64,000 bases of DNA from JAGOEY01 sp017997515 (lineage in GTDB: Bacteria > Pseudomonadota > Gammaproteobacteria > Burkholderiales > Burkholderiaceae_C): the NCBI GenBank assembly GCA_026314275.1, contig CP111109.1:186001-250000 (forward strand), in the 5' to 3' direction. Shown piece after piece: positions 1-10,147 of the stretch (positions are counted from its first letter, which is position 1; each line of letters opens with the position of its first letter). The translations under genes were made by a program, and so were the position numbers. The notes beneath the pieces were generated by a model. The model did not search any database, was not told where the DNA came from, and saw nothing but the letters and a program-made list of their open reading frames with translations.

Positions 1-917
1 ATGAGGCCCGAGCAGCCCAGTGTGGACGTGGGGCGGAAGACTTCAGGGTCGAGGAAGTCGTCGTCCACCCGGCGGTAGATCACATCCACCTTGCGCAGGC
101 CGCGCGTGGTGCGCATCCACACAAAGTCGTCCTTGACCAGCAAGTCCTGACCTTCAACCAGCTCCACACCCATCTGCTGGGCCAGGAAGGCATGCTCAAA
201 GTAGGCGCTGTTGTACATGCCGGGGGTCAGCACCACCACGGTGGGCTCTGCGGTGGCTGGCGGCGCGGAGGCACGCAGGGTTTCGAGCAGCAGGTCGGGG
301 TAATGGGCGACGGGCGCGACGCGGTTCTGGCTGAACAGGTCGGGGAACAGACGCATCATCATCTTGCGGTTTTCCAGCATGTAGCTCACACCGCTGGGCA
401 CCCGCAGGTTGTCTTCGAGCACGTAGTACTCACCGTTGCCCTGGGCGTCGGGCGCACGCACGATGTCAATGCCTGCGATCTGGGAGTAAATCTGGTTGGG
501 CACGTCCACACCCATCATCTCGGGTCGGAACTGGGCGTTGTTCAGGATCTGCTCGGCCGGGACGATACCGGCCTTGATGATGTCCTGGTCGTGGTAGACG
601 TCATGGATGAAGCGGTTCAGGGCGGTCACACGCTGGACCAGGCCCTTTTCCATGCTGCTCCACTCGTGCGCAGGGATGATGCGCGGGATCAGGTCGAACG
701 GGATGAGCCGCTCCGTACCCGAGCCGTCTTCGTCCTTGGCGCCATACACCGCGAAGGTGATGCCGACCCGTCGGAAGATCATCTCTGCTTCTTCGCGCCT
801 TGACCGCATCGTAGTGCTTGGCTGGCGGCTGAGCCACTGGGCGTAGCTCTTGTAATGGTCCCTGACATCACTGCCCTCGAAGGGCAGCTGCGTGTACATC
901 TCGTCAAATTTCAGCAT
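1..917 (-). CDS. Circularly permuted ATP-grasp protein (COG2308-like), C-terminus beyond the window edge
   Basis: It reads leftwards from an ATG at 917 preceded by AGGAGA, with no stop before base 1, so 305 codons are visible. ITFAVYG, ERLIPFDLIPRIIP, FRPEMMGVDVP, IAGIDIVRAPD and VPSGVSYMLENR are hallmarks of the circularly permuted type-2 ATP-grasp family (DUF404/DUF407). Members are predicted amide-bond ligases that build or attach small peptides; no substrate is established. The larger ATP-grasp protein at 7392-10142 is a clear paralogue (shared PSGxxYxLENR and DDxFLDPxxxRxxSTLG motifs). This copy appears to lack the long N-terminal extension of that paralogue. In related genomes alpha-E and transglutaminase genes often follow such a gene; here that region is outside the window. 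Family assignment is firm, function is inferred. Confidence 0.88.
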   Translation of the reverse strand, partial: MLKFDEMYTQLPFEGSDVRDHYKSYAQWLSRQPSTTMRSRREEAEMIFRRVGITFAVYGAKDEDGSGTERLIPFDLIPRIIPAHEWSSMEKGLVQRVTALNRFIHDVYHDQDIIKAGIVPAEQILNNAQFRPEMMGVDVPNQIYSQIAGIDIVRAPDAQGNGEYYVLEDNLRVPSGVSYMLENRKMMMRLFPDLFSQNRVAPVAHYPDLLLETLRASAPPATAEPTVVVLTPGMYNSAYFEHAFLAQQMGVELVEGQDLLVKDDFVWMRTTRGLRKVDVIYRRVDDDFLDPEVFRPTSTLGCSGL

Positions 918-1034
918 GAAGCATCTCCTGTTACCAGCATAGCAAGTTCTGGGCCGAATCCTGGTGACACAAGTCACAAAAGCACGTTGACCTTACCCCT
1001 GATTACCCCAACAAGCACCGCCACCACTGCTGCA

Positions 1035-3536
1035 TCAGGGTGGCACATGCTGCCAGTAACGCGGCGCGTGTTCGCGCTCACACTGCACCTTGGTGGGCTC
1101 GGCACTGGACCAGGTGGCCGCACCACAGTGCACCGAATCACGCACCGCGATACCGTGGGATAGATACCGGGTCATCACCACCGGTGCAGGGTGGCCAAAC
1201 CGGTTGCGGTACCCCGCCTGCACGAGGGCAAAACGGGGCGACACAGCGTCCAGAAATGGCTCGCTGGACGAGGTCTTGCTGCCGTGGTGCGGCACCAGCA
1301 ACACGCCGGCCTGCAAGGCCGCCGTGTCCGCCCCAACCAGCCGCAGTTCTTGTGCGGCTTCAATGTCCCCCGCGAGCAAAGCGCTCCGATTTGGTGCACT
1401 GATACGCAGCACGCAACTTTTGGCATTGGGCTTTTTCTGCAAACCGTAGTCACTGGCCTGCGGGTGTAGCACTTCAAACACCACACCGTCCCACTGCCAA
1501 CGCTGGCCTGCGGTGCAGCGAGTGGACACGCGTGATGCCAGCAACGGGTGCCCGTCTTCAAGCGAGCTGACCAAAGCCGCCTGGGGCTGCATGGCCAGTA
1601 CGGCGGCGGCACCACCGGTGTGGTCGAGGTCGCTGTGGCTCAACATGAGTATGTCCACCCGCTCGCCGAGTGCCCGCAGCAACGGCACCAGCACCCGGTG
1701 GCCTGCGTCGCTTTCCAGCGAATAACGCGGACCCGCGTCGTACAGCAGCGTGTGCTCCGCCGTGCGCACCAGCACGGCGCTGCCCTGCCCCACATCGGCC
1801 GCAAGCAACTCGAATTCGCCCGCTGCGGGGCGCGGGGCCTGCCACAACAGCACAGGCAGCACCAGCGGCAAGCCCAACAGCCGAACCCACCACGGCAGCC
1901 GCGCCACCAAAAAAATACCACCCAATATGCCCATGGTGCCCACCCACAGGGCGGGAGTAGCTACTGAAACAATAGCAAATGGCCACTGTGCCAGCCCCTG
2001 CAGCAGCACCATCAAAGCCGCCAGCGCCCAGGCTGCCACGTCCCACGCAGGCGCGACCAGCACCCCCAGCATGGCCAAGGGTGTGACCAGCAGCGTGACC
2101 CAGGGAATGGCCACCATGTTGGCCAGCAGCCCCACCACCGACACCTGGCCAAAAAACAGCAGTGCCAAGGGTGCCAGCGCCACCGTGACCACCCACTGCT
2201 CGCGCACCATGGCACGCAGCCGTGCGCCCAAGGCCAGACGCGCCCCCACCGCACGGGTGTTGGCGTGATTGCCTGCATCCGTCGCAAACAGCACCCCGAC
2301 CGCCACAAAACTCAGCCAGAAGCCCGCCTGCAGCAGCGCCCACGGGTCCACCGCCACCACCAGCGCACAGGCCAGCAGCCAGACAATGGGCCACGGCCAG
2401 CGCCGCCCGGACAAACGCAGCAGCGTCACGACTGCCAGCATCAGCACCGTGCGCTGAGACGGCACACCCCAGCCACTGAACAAGGCGTAGGCCGCCGCCA
2501 GCACCAGCCCACCGACCAGCGCCGCACTGGGCGCAGGTACCCGCAGACACAACCAGCCAGACCGCCGCCAGGCCCAGCCCACCAGCAGCGCCGCCAGCCA
2601 GGCAAACATGGTGATGTGCAGACCCGAAATACTCATCAGATGCGCCACACCGGTGGCGCGGAAGACATCCCAGTCGGCCCGGTCAATGGCGCGCTGGTCG
2701 CCCACCACCAAAGCCGCCACCAGCCCGGCCACTTTGGCCTCGGGTGTGCCCGGCTCCGCCGCCAGTCGCTTAAAAACCGCGTCGCGCACCGTCTGGCGCG
2801 CCTGCTCCACGGGGTGACGCCAGGTGACGGCCAAGCGCTGGGGTACCGGGTCGCGCGGGCCATTACGCACATAACCAGTGGCCTGCACACCCTGCTCCCA
2901 CAGCCAGAGCTCATAGTCAAACCCATGCGGATTGCGCAAACCGTGGGGCGCCTTGAGCCGCACCAGCATGCGCCAGCGCTCACCGGCGCGCAGCGTGCCT
3001 GGAGGTTCGGCCACGCGCCTGCCCACAGCCGATGTGTCCGCGTCTGGCGCATCCTCCAGCACCCCGCCATACCAGCCCAGGTCCAGCAACGGGGGCAACA
3101 CCACAGGGGCACCGTCCAGTTCGGCCCCCTCTACCGCCAGGCGCAAACGCAGGCCAGCCTCGTTGCGCTGGGGCATGGCGCTGACCACGCCGCTGACCAG
3201 TACGTCGCGGCCTTCCAGCGCAGGGGGCAAAGCGTTGGCCACAAACACGGTGGCCCGCCAGCCACACAGGCCAAACGCGGACACCGCCACAGCACATCCC
3301 GCCAGCCACATGCCCCAACGCCCTCTCACTTGAAGACGCGGCCACCACTGCAGCCCCCACCAGACAGGGGCGACCAGCACCAACAGCAGGTAAATGTGTG
3401 CCTGAAACAACACTGGCTGCTGCAACTGCAGCGCAGTGCCCAACAGCAACCCCGGCATGGCGGCAAAAAACAGGCCATACCCCCGCGGACTGGCGGGGGG
3501 CGTTGGCACATGCGCGGTGGAGGGCATGGCCAGCAT
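1035..3536 (-). CDS. comEC: ComEC/Rec2-family DNA internalisation protein
   Basis: 833 residues, the usual length for a full ComEC. An N-terminal hydrophobic stretch and soluble OB-like DUF4131 region are followed by the multi-pass Competence domain (about residues 250-530, with THLMSISGLH-type sequence) and a C-terminal metallo-beta-lactamase-like domain. In that last domain HSDLDHTGG lies near residue 633, followed by AGDIEA and VPHHGSKTSSS. ComEC forms the inner-membrane channel that imports single-stranded DNA during natural transformation. A second ATG three codons downstream is an alternative start. The gene stands between two ATP-grasp loci, which looks incidental. A short stretch (1957-1980) resembles half of the dispersed 65-bp repeat and encodes AIVSVATP. 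Confidence 0.95.
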   Translation of the reverse strand: MLAMPSTAHVPTPPASPRGYGLFFAAMPGLLLGTALQLQQPVLFQAHIYLLLVLVAPVWWGLQWWPRLQVRGRWGMWLAGCAVAVSAFGLCGWRATVFVANALPPALEGRDVLVSGVVSAMPQRNEAGLRLRLAVEGAELDGAPVVLPPLLDLGWYGGVLEDAPDADTSAVGRRVAEPPGTLRAGERWRMLVRLKAPHGLRNPHGFDYELWLWEQGVQATGYVRNGPRDPVPQRLAVTWRHPVEQARQTVRDAVFKRLAAEPGTPEAKVAGLVAALVVGDQRAIDRADWDVFRATGVAHLMSISGLHITMFAWLAALLVGWAWRRSGWLCLRVPAPSAALVGGLVLAAAYALFSGWGVPSQRTVLMLAVVTLLRLSGRRWPWPIVWLLACALVVAVDPWALLQAGFWLSFVAVGVLFATDAGNHANTRAVGARLALGARLRAMVREQWVVTVALAPLALLFFGQVSVVGLLANMVAIPWVTLLVTPLAMLGVLVAPAWDVAAWALAALMVLLQGLAQWPFAIVSVATPALWVGTMGILGGIFLVARLPWWVRLLGLPLVLPVLLWQAPRPAAGEFELLAADVGQGSAVLVRTAEHTLLYDAGPRYSLESDAGHRVLVPLLRALGERVDILMLSHSDLDHTGGAAAVLAMQPQAALVSSLEDGHPLLASRVSTRCTAGQRWQWDGVVFEVLHPQASDYGLQKKPNAKSCVLRISAPNRSALLAGDIEAAQELRLVGADTAALQAGVLLVPHHGSKTSSSEPFLDAVSPRFALVQAGYRNRFGHPAPVVMTRYLSHGIAVRDSVHCGAATWSSAEPTKVQCEREHAPRYWQHVPP

Positions 3537-3681
3537 GCTATCCGCGTCAGAACGTGGTTTTTGTGGACTGGCGGGTCGTTTGCGTCCGCTCCACTGGCTC
3601 AGCTCTTGCTAGTATCCGTATGTTGCGGGATATCCCCGCAGTTCCCAGCAGCATCCAGCAGCCCCCCGGAAAGACAAGCGC

Positions 3682-6600
3682 ATGTCCATTCACGCCGCCC
3701 TGAACCACGTTACCCATTACAAGTACGACCGCCCTGTCAACCTCGGTCCCCAGGTCATCCGGCTGCGCCCTGCACCCCATTGCCGCAGCAATGTGATCTC
3801 GTATTCGCTCAAGATCGAGCCCGCCAACCATTTCGTGAACTGGCAGCAAGACCCGTTTGCCAACTACCAGGCACGCTTGGTGTTCCCCGAGAAAACCACC
3901 GAATTCAAGGTCACCGTGGACCTGGTGGTGGAAATGGCGGTCTACAACCCGTTCGACTACTTCCTCGAACCCGAAGCCCAGAAGTTCCCGTTCAGCTACG
4001 ACGCCATGCTGAAAGAGGAGCTGTCGCCCTACCTGGCCACCGAGCCCATGACACCACTGGTGCAGGCCTACCTCGACAAAATCGACCGTACGGAACGCCC
4101 CACCAACGACTTCCTGGTCTACATCAACCAGCAGGTGCAAAAAGACATCCAGTACCTGATCCGTATGGAGCCTGGCGTACAAACGCCAGAAGAAACCCTG
4201 ACCAAGGCCAGCGGCTCCTGCCGCGACTCCGGCTGGCTGCTGGTGCAACTGCTGCGCCACCTGGGCCTGGCGGCGCGTTTTGTGTCGGGTTACCTGATCC
4301 AGCTGACCCCCGACGTGAAGGCACTCGACGGCCCCAGCGGCACCACGGTGGACTTCACCGACTTACACGCCTGGTGTGAAGTGTTTTTGCCCGGCGCAGG
4401 CTGGATCGGTCTGGACGCCACATCGGGCCTGTTTGCCGGTGAAGGCCACATCCCCCTGGCCTGTACCCCGCAGCCATCGGGTGCCGCACCCATCGAAGGC
4501 GGCGTGGACAAAGCCGAGGTCGAGTTCGCCCACCACATGCAGGTCACCCGCCTGTACGAATCGCCCCGCGTTACCAAGCCCTACACCGACGAACAATGGG
4601 CCGACGTGCTGGCCCTGGGTGAAAAGGTGGACCAGGACCTGATCGACAACGACGTGCGCCTGACCATGGGCGGCGAGCCGACCTTTGTTGCCGTCAACGA
4701 CCGCGACGCCGCCGAGTGGAACACCGACGCCCTCGGCCCCACGAAGCGTGGGTTCGCCACCGAACTCACCCACAAGCTGCGTGACCAGTACGGGCAAGGC
4801 GGCTTCCTGCATTTTGGTCAGGGCAAGTGGTACCCCGGTGAACAGCTGCCACGCTGGGCGCTCAACATTTTCTGGCGCACCGACAAACAGCCCGTGTGGC
4901 GCAACCCAGCACTGTTCGCCGACGAACGCCAGCCATCGCACTACAGCAGCGAGGATGCACGCCGTTTCACCGAACGCCTGGCCGAAAACCTGGGCCTGAC
5001 CACCGACTACATCGTGCCCGGCCATGAAGACGTCTGGTACTACCTGTGGCGTGAACGCCGCCTGCCCGTCAACGTCGATCCGTTCAAATCCAAACTCGGC
5101 GACGAGATGGAGCGCGCGCGCCTGCGCCGTGTGTTTGACCAGGGGCTGGACGCCGTGGTCGGCTACGTGCTGCCGGTGAAGCCGAAAGACGGCCCGCGCC
5201 TGGCTGGCCCGGAATGGACCACCGGCCCCTGGTTCTTCCGCGACGAGCGTATGTACCTGATGCCCGGCGACTCGCCCATGGGCCTGCGCCTGCCACTGGA
5301 TTCACTGCCCTGGGTGAGTGAAGCTGACTACCCCTATCTGGTCGAACAAGACCCATCGATCCCGCGTGCGCCCCTGCCTACCGCATCCACCTTGTTTGCG
5401 CGGTATGCCAATCGCCCAGCCCAAAGTACAACCAGCGCAACCAGCACAGGCGGAGTTGATCCCGGCTGGGCCGCGGCTTTTGCTGCCGGCCGTCTGGGTG
5501 ACCGCGCCCGTATGCCTTACCAGGCCGGTGTGCCCGGCACACCCGAAGCCGCACGCCTGCGCCAGGATGGCCCGGCCCGCGCCGCCAGCCTGGGGGCCAG
5601 CACGGCCAATGCCCGCACGGCAGCACAAACCGAGCCTTCCGATTTCGCCCGTATGCCGGAGCGTGGTGAGTCGGCCCACTGGGTCACCCGTACCGCCCTG
5701 TGTGTGGAAGTGCGCGACCCGCGCCGCGCCAGCGGCCCCAAGGCCGAAGCCACGGGCACCAAATCCGGCGTGATCTATGTGTTCATGCCACCACTCGAGC
5801 TGCTGGAAGACTATCTGGAGCTGCTGGCCGCCATCGAAAGCACCGCAGAACAGCTGGGTGTGAAGCTGGTGCTCGAAGGTTACCCCCCCACGCGACCCGC
5901 GTCTGAAACTGCTGGCCGTGACACCCGACCCAGGTGTGATCGAGGTCAACATCCACCCCGTCACCACCTGGGGTGAGCTGGTGGACAACACCGAGTTCCT
6001 GTACAACGCCGCGTTTGAATCGCGCCTGTCGGCCGAAAAGTTCATGACCGACGGCCGCCACACCGGCACGGGCGGCGGCAACCACTTTGTGATGGGTGGC
6101 TCCACCCCCACCGACAGCCCGTTCCTGCGCAAGCCCGAGTTGCTGACCAGCATGCTGCTGTACTGGCACAACCACCCCAGCCTGAGCTACCTGTTCAGCG
6201 GCATGTTTGTGGGCCCCACCAGCCAATCACCGCGTGTGGACGAAGCCCGCAACGACCAACTGTACGAACTCGAAATTGCCATCGAGCAGGTAACCAAGAA
6301 CCGCGAAAAATTCGGCCAGGACATGCCGCCGTGGATCGTGGACCGCACCCTGCGCAACATCCTGATCGATGCCACCGGCAACACGCACCGCAGCGAGTTC
6401 TCCATCGACAAGATGTACTCGCCCGACAGCAGCACCGGCCGCCTGGGCTTGCTGGAGCTGCGCGCGTTCGAGATGCCGCCCCATGCACGCATGAGTGTTG
6501 CCCAGCAACTACTGCTGCGCGCCTTTGTGGCCCGTTTCTGGAAGACGCCTTACCGTGCGCCCGCCACGCGCTGGGGCACCGAACTGCATGACCGCTTCAT

Positions 6601-7255
6601 GCTGCCCGCCTTCATTGAAATGGACTTCAACGACGTTATCGCCGAGATGAACATGGCCGGTTACGCGTTCGACAAGAGCTGGTTTGCGCCGCACCTCGAA
6701 TTCCGTTTCCCGCTGGTGGGATCGGTGCAGTCGCATGGCATCGAACTCACGCTGCGCAACGCGCTGGAACCTTGGCATGTGCTGGGCGAGGAAAGTTCCT
6801 CCACCGGCACGGCGCGGTATGTGGATTCCTCGCTGGAACGTATCGAGGTCAAGGTCACCGGTCTGAACCAGAGCCGCTACGTGGTCACCTGCAACGGACA
6901 GGCCCTGCCCCTGCAGTCCACCGGCACCATCGGCGAATTTGTGGCGGGTGTGCGTTACCGCGCCTGGAACCCGCCGTCGGCACTGCACCCCACCATCGGC
7001 ATCCACGCACCGCTGACCTTCGACATCGTGGACACCTGGATGAAACACTCGGTGGGAGGCTGCCAGTACTTCGTGACCCACCCCGGCGGCGTGAACTACG
7101 AAAACTTCCCGGTCAACGCCTATACGGCTGAGAGCCGCCGCCTGTCGCGTTTTGCGCGTATGGGCCACACACCGGGCGTGATGCACGTGCCACCGGCCAC
7201 CATCAACGTGCCCGGCAGCAAGGAATTCCCGTTCACACTCGACCTGCGCCGTTAA
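3682..7255 (+). CDS. Transglutaminase-like/DUF2126 fusion protein, interrupted by a 1-nt frameshift
   Basis: The N-terminal half (3682-5976 reading frame) has a transglutaminase N-terminal beta region and a catalytic core with GSCRDSGWLLVQLLRHLG (nucleophile Cys180) and DLHAWCEVFLPG. The DUF2126 part continues to LEGYPP. The frame then changes at the C7 run 5883-5889, and the rest (VTPDPGVIEVNIHP, GTGGGNHFVMGG, SLSYLFSGMFVGPTSQ) is in the next frame to 7255. Removing one C gives a continuous protein of 1190 residues, typical for this family. The start has GGAAAG upstream. Such proteins co-occur with circularly permuted ATP-grasp and alpha-E genes and are predicted to process or cross-link the peptide product. 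The shift may be a consensus error, since four C7 runs in the window behave the same way. Confidence 0.9.
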
Positions 7256-7318
7256 CACAGCGGGCTTGTGTAGGCGGGCCCGTTGTAACCATGCGTCTTT
7301 TGCATGACGCTGTCACCA

Positions 7319-7353
7319 AACTGCCAACTTCTCCGCAGGGGTTGGCAGTTTTT
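7319..7353 (+). terminator. Intrinsic terminator after the transglutaminase/DUF2126 gene
   Basis: A 10-bp perfect stem, AACTGCCAAC (7319-7328) pairing with GTTGGCAGTT (7341-7350), with a 12-nt loop, is followed by a T tract to 7353. It lies 64 bp after the stop at 7255 and 39 bp before the next start, so the ATP-grasp/alpha-E gene downstream probably has its own promoter or relies on readthrough. Confidence 0.85.
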
Positions 7354-7391
7354 CGCGGTTTAATCATCAGCTTGTAAATTGCCAGGGTCTT

Positions 7392-10142
7392 ATGCCTGAA
7401 CCTGCCGGCCCTGACACCTCCGTGAACCCAACAACAAGCCCCCTCTTTGACGCCGACGCCGGTGAAACACCGGCAGCATTTGCCGGTGCCTTGGCCATGC
7501 CTGTGGAACCTGGGCATTTCGATGAAATGCACGGGGTGCTCACACCCGCAATGGCAGGGCCTGCGCAGCCACCTGCCGGTTACCCTCCTTTTGCGCCGCT
7601 GTGGCCCTTCACACAGACTGCAGGCCAAAGCCAGTCATCGTCCAGCAGCACACCACCCCGGTCTGAAGCACCCACACCGCCCCTTGCGCCTGAATGGGAG
7701 CAGTTCTTCAACCACCTGGGCACCGACGGCTTCAGCGACCTGAACCGCCGCACGGCGGCGCTGCAGCGCCAGATCCGCGACAACGGTGTCACCTACAACG
7801 TTTATGCCGACAGCACCGGGCCGCAACGCCCGTGGTCACTTGACCTGTTCCCGCTAATCATCTCGGCGCAGAGCTGGAAACAAATCGAAGCCGGTGTGCA
7901 GCAGCGTGTGCGGGTGCTCGAACACGTCATGGCCGATGTGTATGGCCCGCAGCAGTTGCTGGCACAAGGCCTGCTGCCGCCCGCACTGGTGCATGGCCAC
8001 CCTGGTTACCTGCGCGCCATGCACGGTGCCAAACCGATGGGCAACACCCATCTGCACATCACGGCGTTCGACCTCGCCCGTGGGCCCGACGGCCTGTGGT
8101 GGGTGGTGTCGCAGCGCACACAGGCCCCGTCCGGCCTGGGTTACCTGCTGGAAAACCGGCTGTCCATTTCGCGCCAGTTTCCGCAAGCGTTTGAGTCGAT
8201 GCATGTGCAGCGGCTGGCGGGCACCTACCGCGCGCTGATCGACGGGCTCAAACAAATGAGCCGCGCCGGGGCCAACGCCCACATTGCGCTGCTGACCCCC
8301 GGTCCGTACAACGAAACGTATTTTGAACACGCGTACCTGGCCCGTTACCTCGGCCTGACGCTGGTGCAGGGCAACGACCTCACAGTGCGGGACCAGCGCC
8401 TGTACCTCAAGACCCTGCAGGGCCTGCAGCCCGTGCATGGCCTGCTGAAACGGCTGGACGACGAATTCCTGGACCCACTGGAGCTGAGGTCCGACTCCAC
8501 CCTCGGTGTACCCGGCTTGCTGCAGGCGGTACGTGCGGGGAATGTACTGATCGCCAATGCGCCCGGCTCGGCCTTCCTGGAGTCCCCCGCCATGCTGGGG
8601 TTCATGCCCGCACTGGCGCGCCACTTCCTGGGTGAAGAACTGCAGTTGCCCGCGCTGCCGTCCTGGTGGTGTGGTGAACGTGCATCGCTCGAAGACGTGT
8701 TGCCCAAGCTGGACGAATGTGTGATCAAGCCCACCTACCCCGGCTCGCCCAGCCACCACTCGTTCGAGACAGTGCCGGGGCGCTCCCTGTCACGGCGCGA
8801 ACTGGATGAATGGGCGGGCCGTATCGTGCGGCAAAGTGACGAACACACGGCGCAGGCCTATCTTCCGCTGTCACAGATGCCCACCTGGCGCAATGTGGAC
8901 GGTGACGAACGCATCGCCCAGCGCTCGGTCATCCTGCGGGTTTTTGCCGTGTCCGACGGTGCCCAGTCCTGGCGCGTATTGCCTGGAGGCCTGGCGCGTA
9001 TCGCCACAGCCCAGGGCGACATTGCGTCGATGCAGCGCGGCGGCAGCAGCGCCGACGTCTGGGTGGTGACCCCCCCGAACGAAGTGGTGGACACCACCAC
9101 CCTGCTGCAGCCCCACCATTCGCCGGCCACACTGGCCCAGCTCAAACGGATCGTGACCAGCCGGGCCGCCGAAAGCCTGTTCTGGCTGGGCCGTTACACC
9201 GAACGCACCGAAAACGCGCTGCGCCTCACCCGCCTGACCCTCGAAAGCCTGAACGGCGACAGCCAGCCTTCAGCCACTCTGCTGAACTGGCTGGGCCAGA
9301 TGGCCGAAAACAACGTGCTGCTGCCTCCCGGTGTGCCGGTGCCAGCCCAACGCCGGCGTGTATTCGAGCGTTCGCTGGTGGCCAGCCTCGGCAAGGCCGA
9401 TGTGTCCGGCAGTGTGGGCAGCAACCTCACCAACGTACGGCATGCCGCTTTTGCCGTGCGCGAACGCCTGTCCGAAGAACACTGGAAGGTGATCGTGCAT
9501 GCGGAAGAGGAATTCCTGCGCCGCTGCGCCGAATACCGCAGCGAAAACAAATACCAGACGCTGGACGCGTTGCGCTTGCTCGAATCCACCAGTGGTTACC
9601 TGGCCGCCATCACCGGTGCCCAAACCGACCGCATGACCCGCGACGACGGCTGGCGCCTGCTCAGCATTGGCCGCCACATCGAACGCCTGGGTTTTCTGGC
9701 CGCATCCCTCGAACTGGGTTTCGAAACCGGCTCCGTGCACGATGCCAGCGGCTTTGAGGCCATGGTGGCGCTGTTTGACAGCACCATCACCTTCCACGCC
9801 CGTTACCAGCAAAGCCACGACATTGCCGCCCTGCTCGACCTGCTGGTGATGGACCCGGACAACCCGCGTTCACTCTGCTGGGTCGCCCAAACCCTGCGCG
9901 GCCGACTGGCAAGGCTGGCGGGCAGTGCCCCCGGTGAACTCAGCACGCTGTCCCTGAGTGTGCCCAACCCCGACGTCTGGGACCTCGAAGAGTTCTGCCG
10001 CACCGAAACGGAGCAGCACCAACACCTTCACCTGGTGGACTTGCTGCAAACATGCACCAAATCGGCGTACACGGTGTCGGACGAGATCAGTGTGGTGTAT
10101 TTCACGCACTCCGGTGAGTCCAAACAAAGCCTGGGGGTGTGA
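7392..10142 (+). CDS. Circularly permuted ATP-grasp + alpha-E (DUF403) fusion protein
   Basis: 916 residues. The first ~95 residues are a Pro/Ser/Thr-rich, low-complexity extension without a signal peptide. Residues ~100-560 are the circularly permuted ATP-grasp module (APSGLGYLLENR, LLTPGPYNETYFEHAYLARYLG, DDEFLDPLELRSDSTLG, WWCGERASLEDV). From ~590 (SRAAESLFWLGRYTERTENALRLTR) to the end is the helical alpha-E domain, itself a duplicated unit (second copy from DGWRLLSIGRHIERLGFLAASLELG). In many genomes the two modules are separate adjacent genes; here they are fused, which supports a physical partnership. The predicted role is ATP-dependent peptide-bond formation on an unknown substrate. 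Its stop is 5 bp before the preferred ATG of the next gene, so the two are likely co-translated. Confidence 0.93.
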   Translation: MPEPAGPDTSVNPTTSPLFDADAGETPAAFAGALAMPVEPGHFDEMHGVLTPAMAGPAQPPAGYPPFAPLWPFTQTAGQSQSSSSSTPPRSEAPTPPLAPEWEQFFNHLGTDGFSDLNRRTAALQRQIRDNGVTYNVYADSTGPQRPWSLDLFPLIISAQSWKQIEAGVQQRVRVLEHVMADVYGPQQLLAQGLLPPALVHGHPGYLRAMHGAKPMGNTHLHITAFDLARGPDGLWWVVSQRTQAPSGLGYLLENRLSISRQFPQAFESMHVQRLAGTYRALIDGLKQMSRAGANAHIALLTPGPYNETYFEHAYLARYLGLTLVQGNDLTVRDQRLYLKTLQGLQPVHGLLKRLDDEFLDPLELRSDSTLGVPGLLQAVRAGNVLIANAPGSAFLESPAMLGFMPALARHFLGEELQLPALPSWWCGERASLEDVLPKLDECVIKPTYPGSPSHHSFETVPGRSLSRRELDEWAGRIVRQSDEHTAQAYLPLSQMPTWRNVDGDERIAQRSVILRVFAVSDGAQSWRVLPGGLARIATAQGDIASMQRGGSSADVWVVTPPNEVVDTTTLLQPHHSPATLAQLKRIVTSRAAESLFWLGRYTERTENALRLTRLTLESLNGDSQPSATLLNWLGQMAENNVLLPPGVPVPAQRRRVFERSLVASLGKADVSGSVGSNLTNVRHAAFAVRERLSEEHWKVIVHAEEEFLRRCAEYRSENKYQTLDALRLLESTSGYLAAITGAQTDRMTRDDGWRLLSIGRHIERLGFLAASLELGFETGSVHDASGFEAMVALFDSTITFHARYQQSHDIAALLDLLVMDPDNPRSLCWVAQTLRGRLARLAGSAPGELSTLSLSVPNPDVWDLEEFCRTETEQHQHLHLVDLLQTCTKSAYTVSDEISVVYFTHSGESKQSLGV

Positions 10143-10147
10143 GCCAC

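Noticed and set aside
2265..4379. Long plus-strand open frame of about 700 codons
   Set aside because: It runs antisense to comEC and then out of frame through the transglutaminase gene; the protein is Gln/His/Pro/Arg-rich with no recognisable domain. It is a GC-codon shadow.
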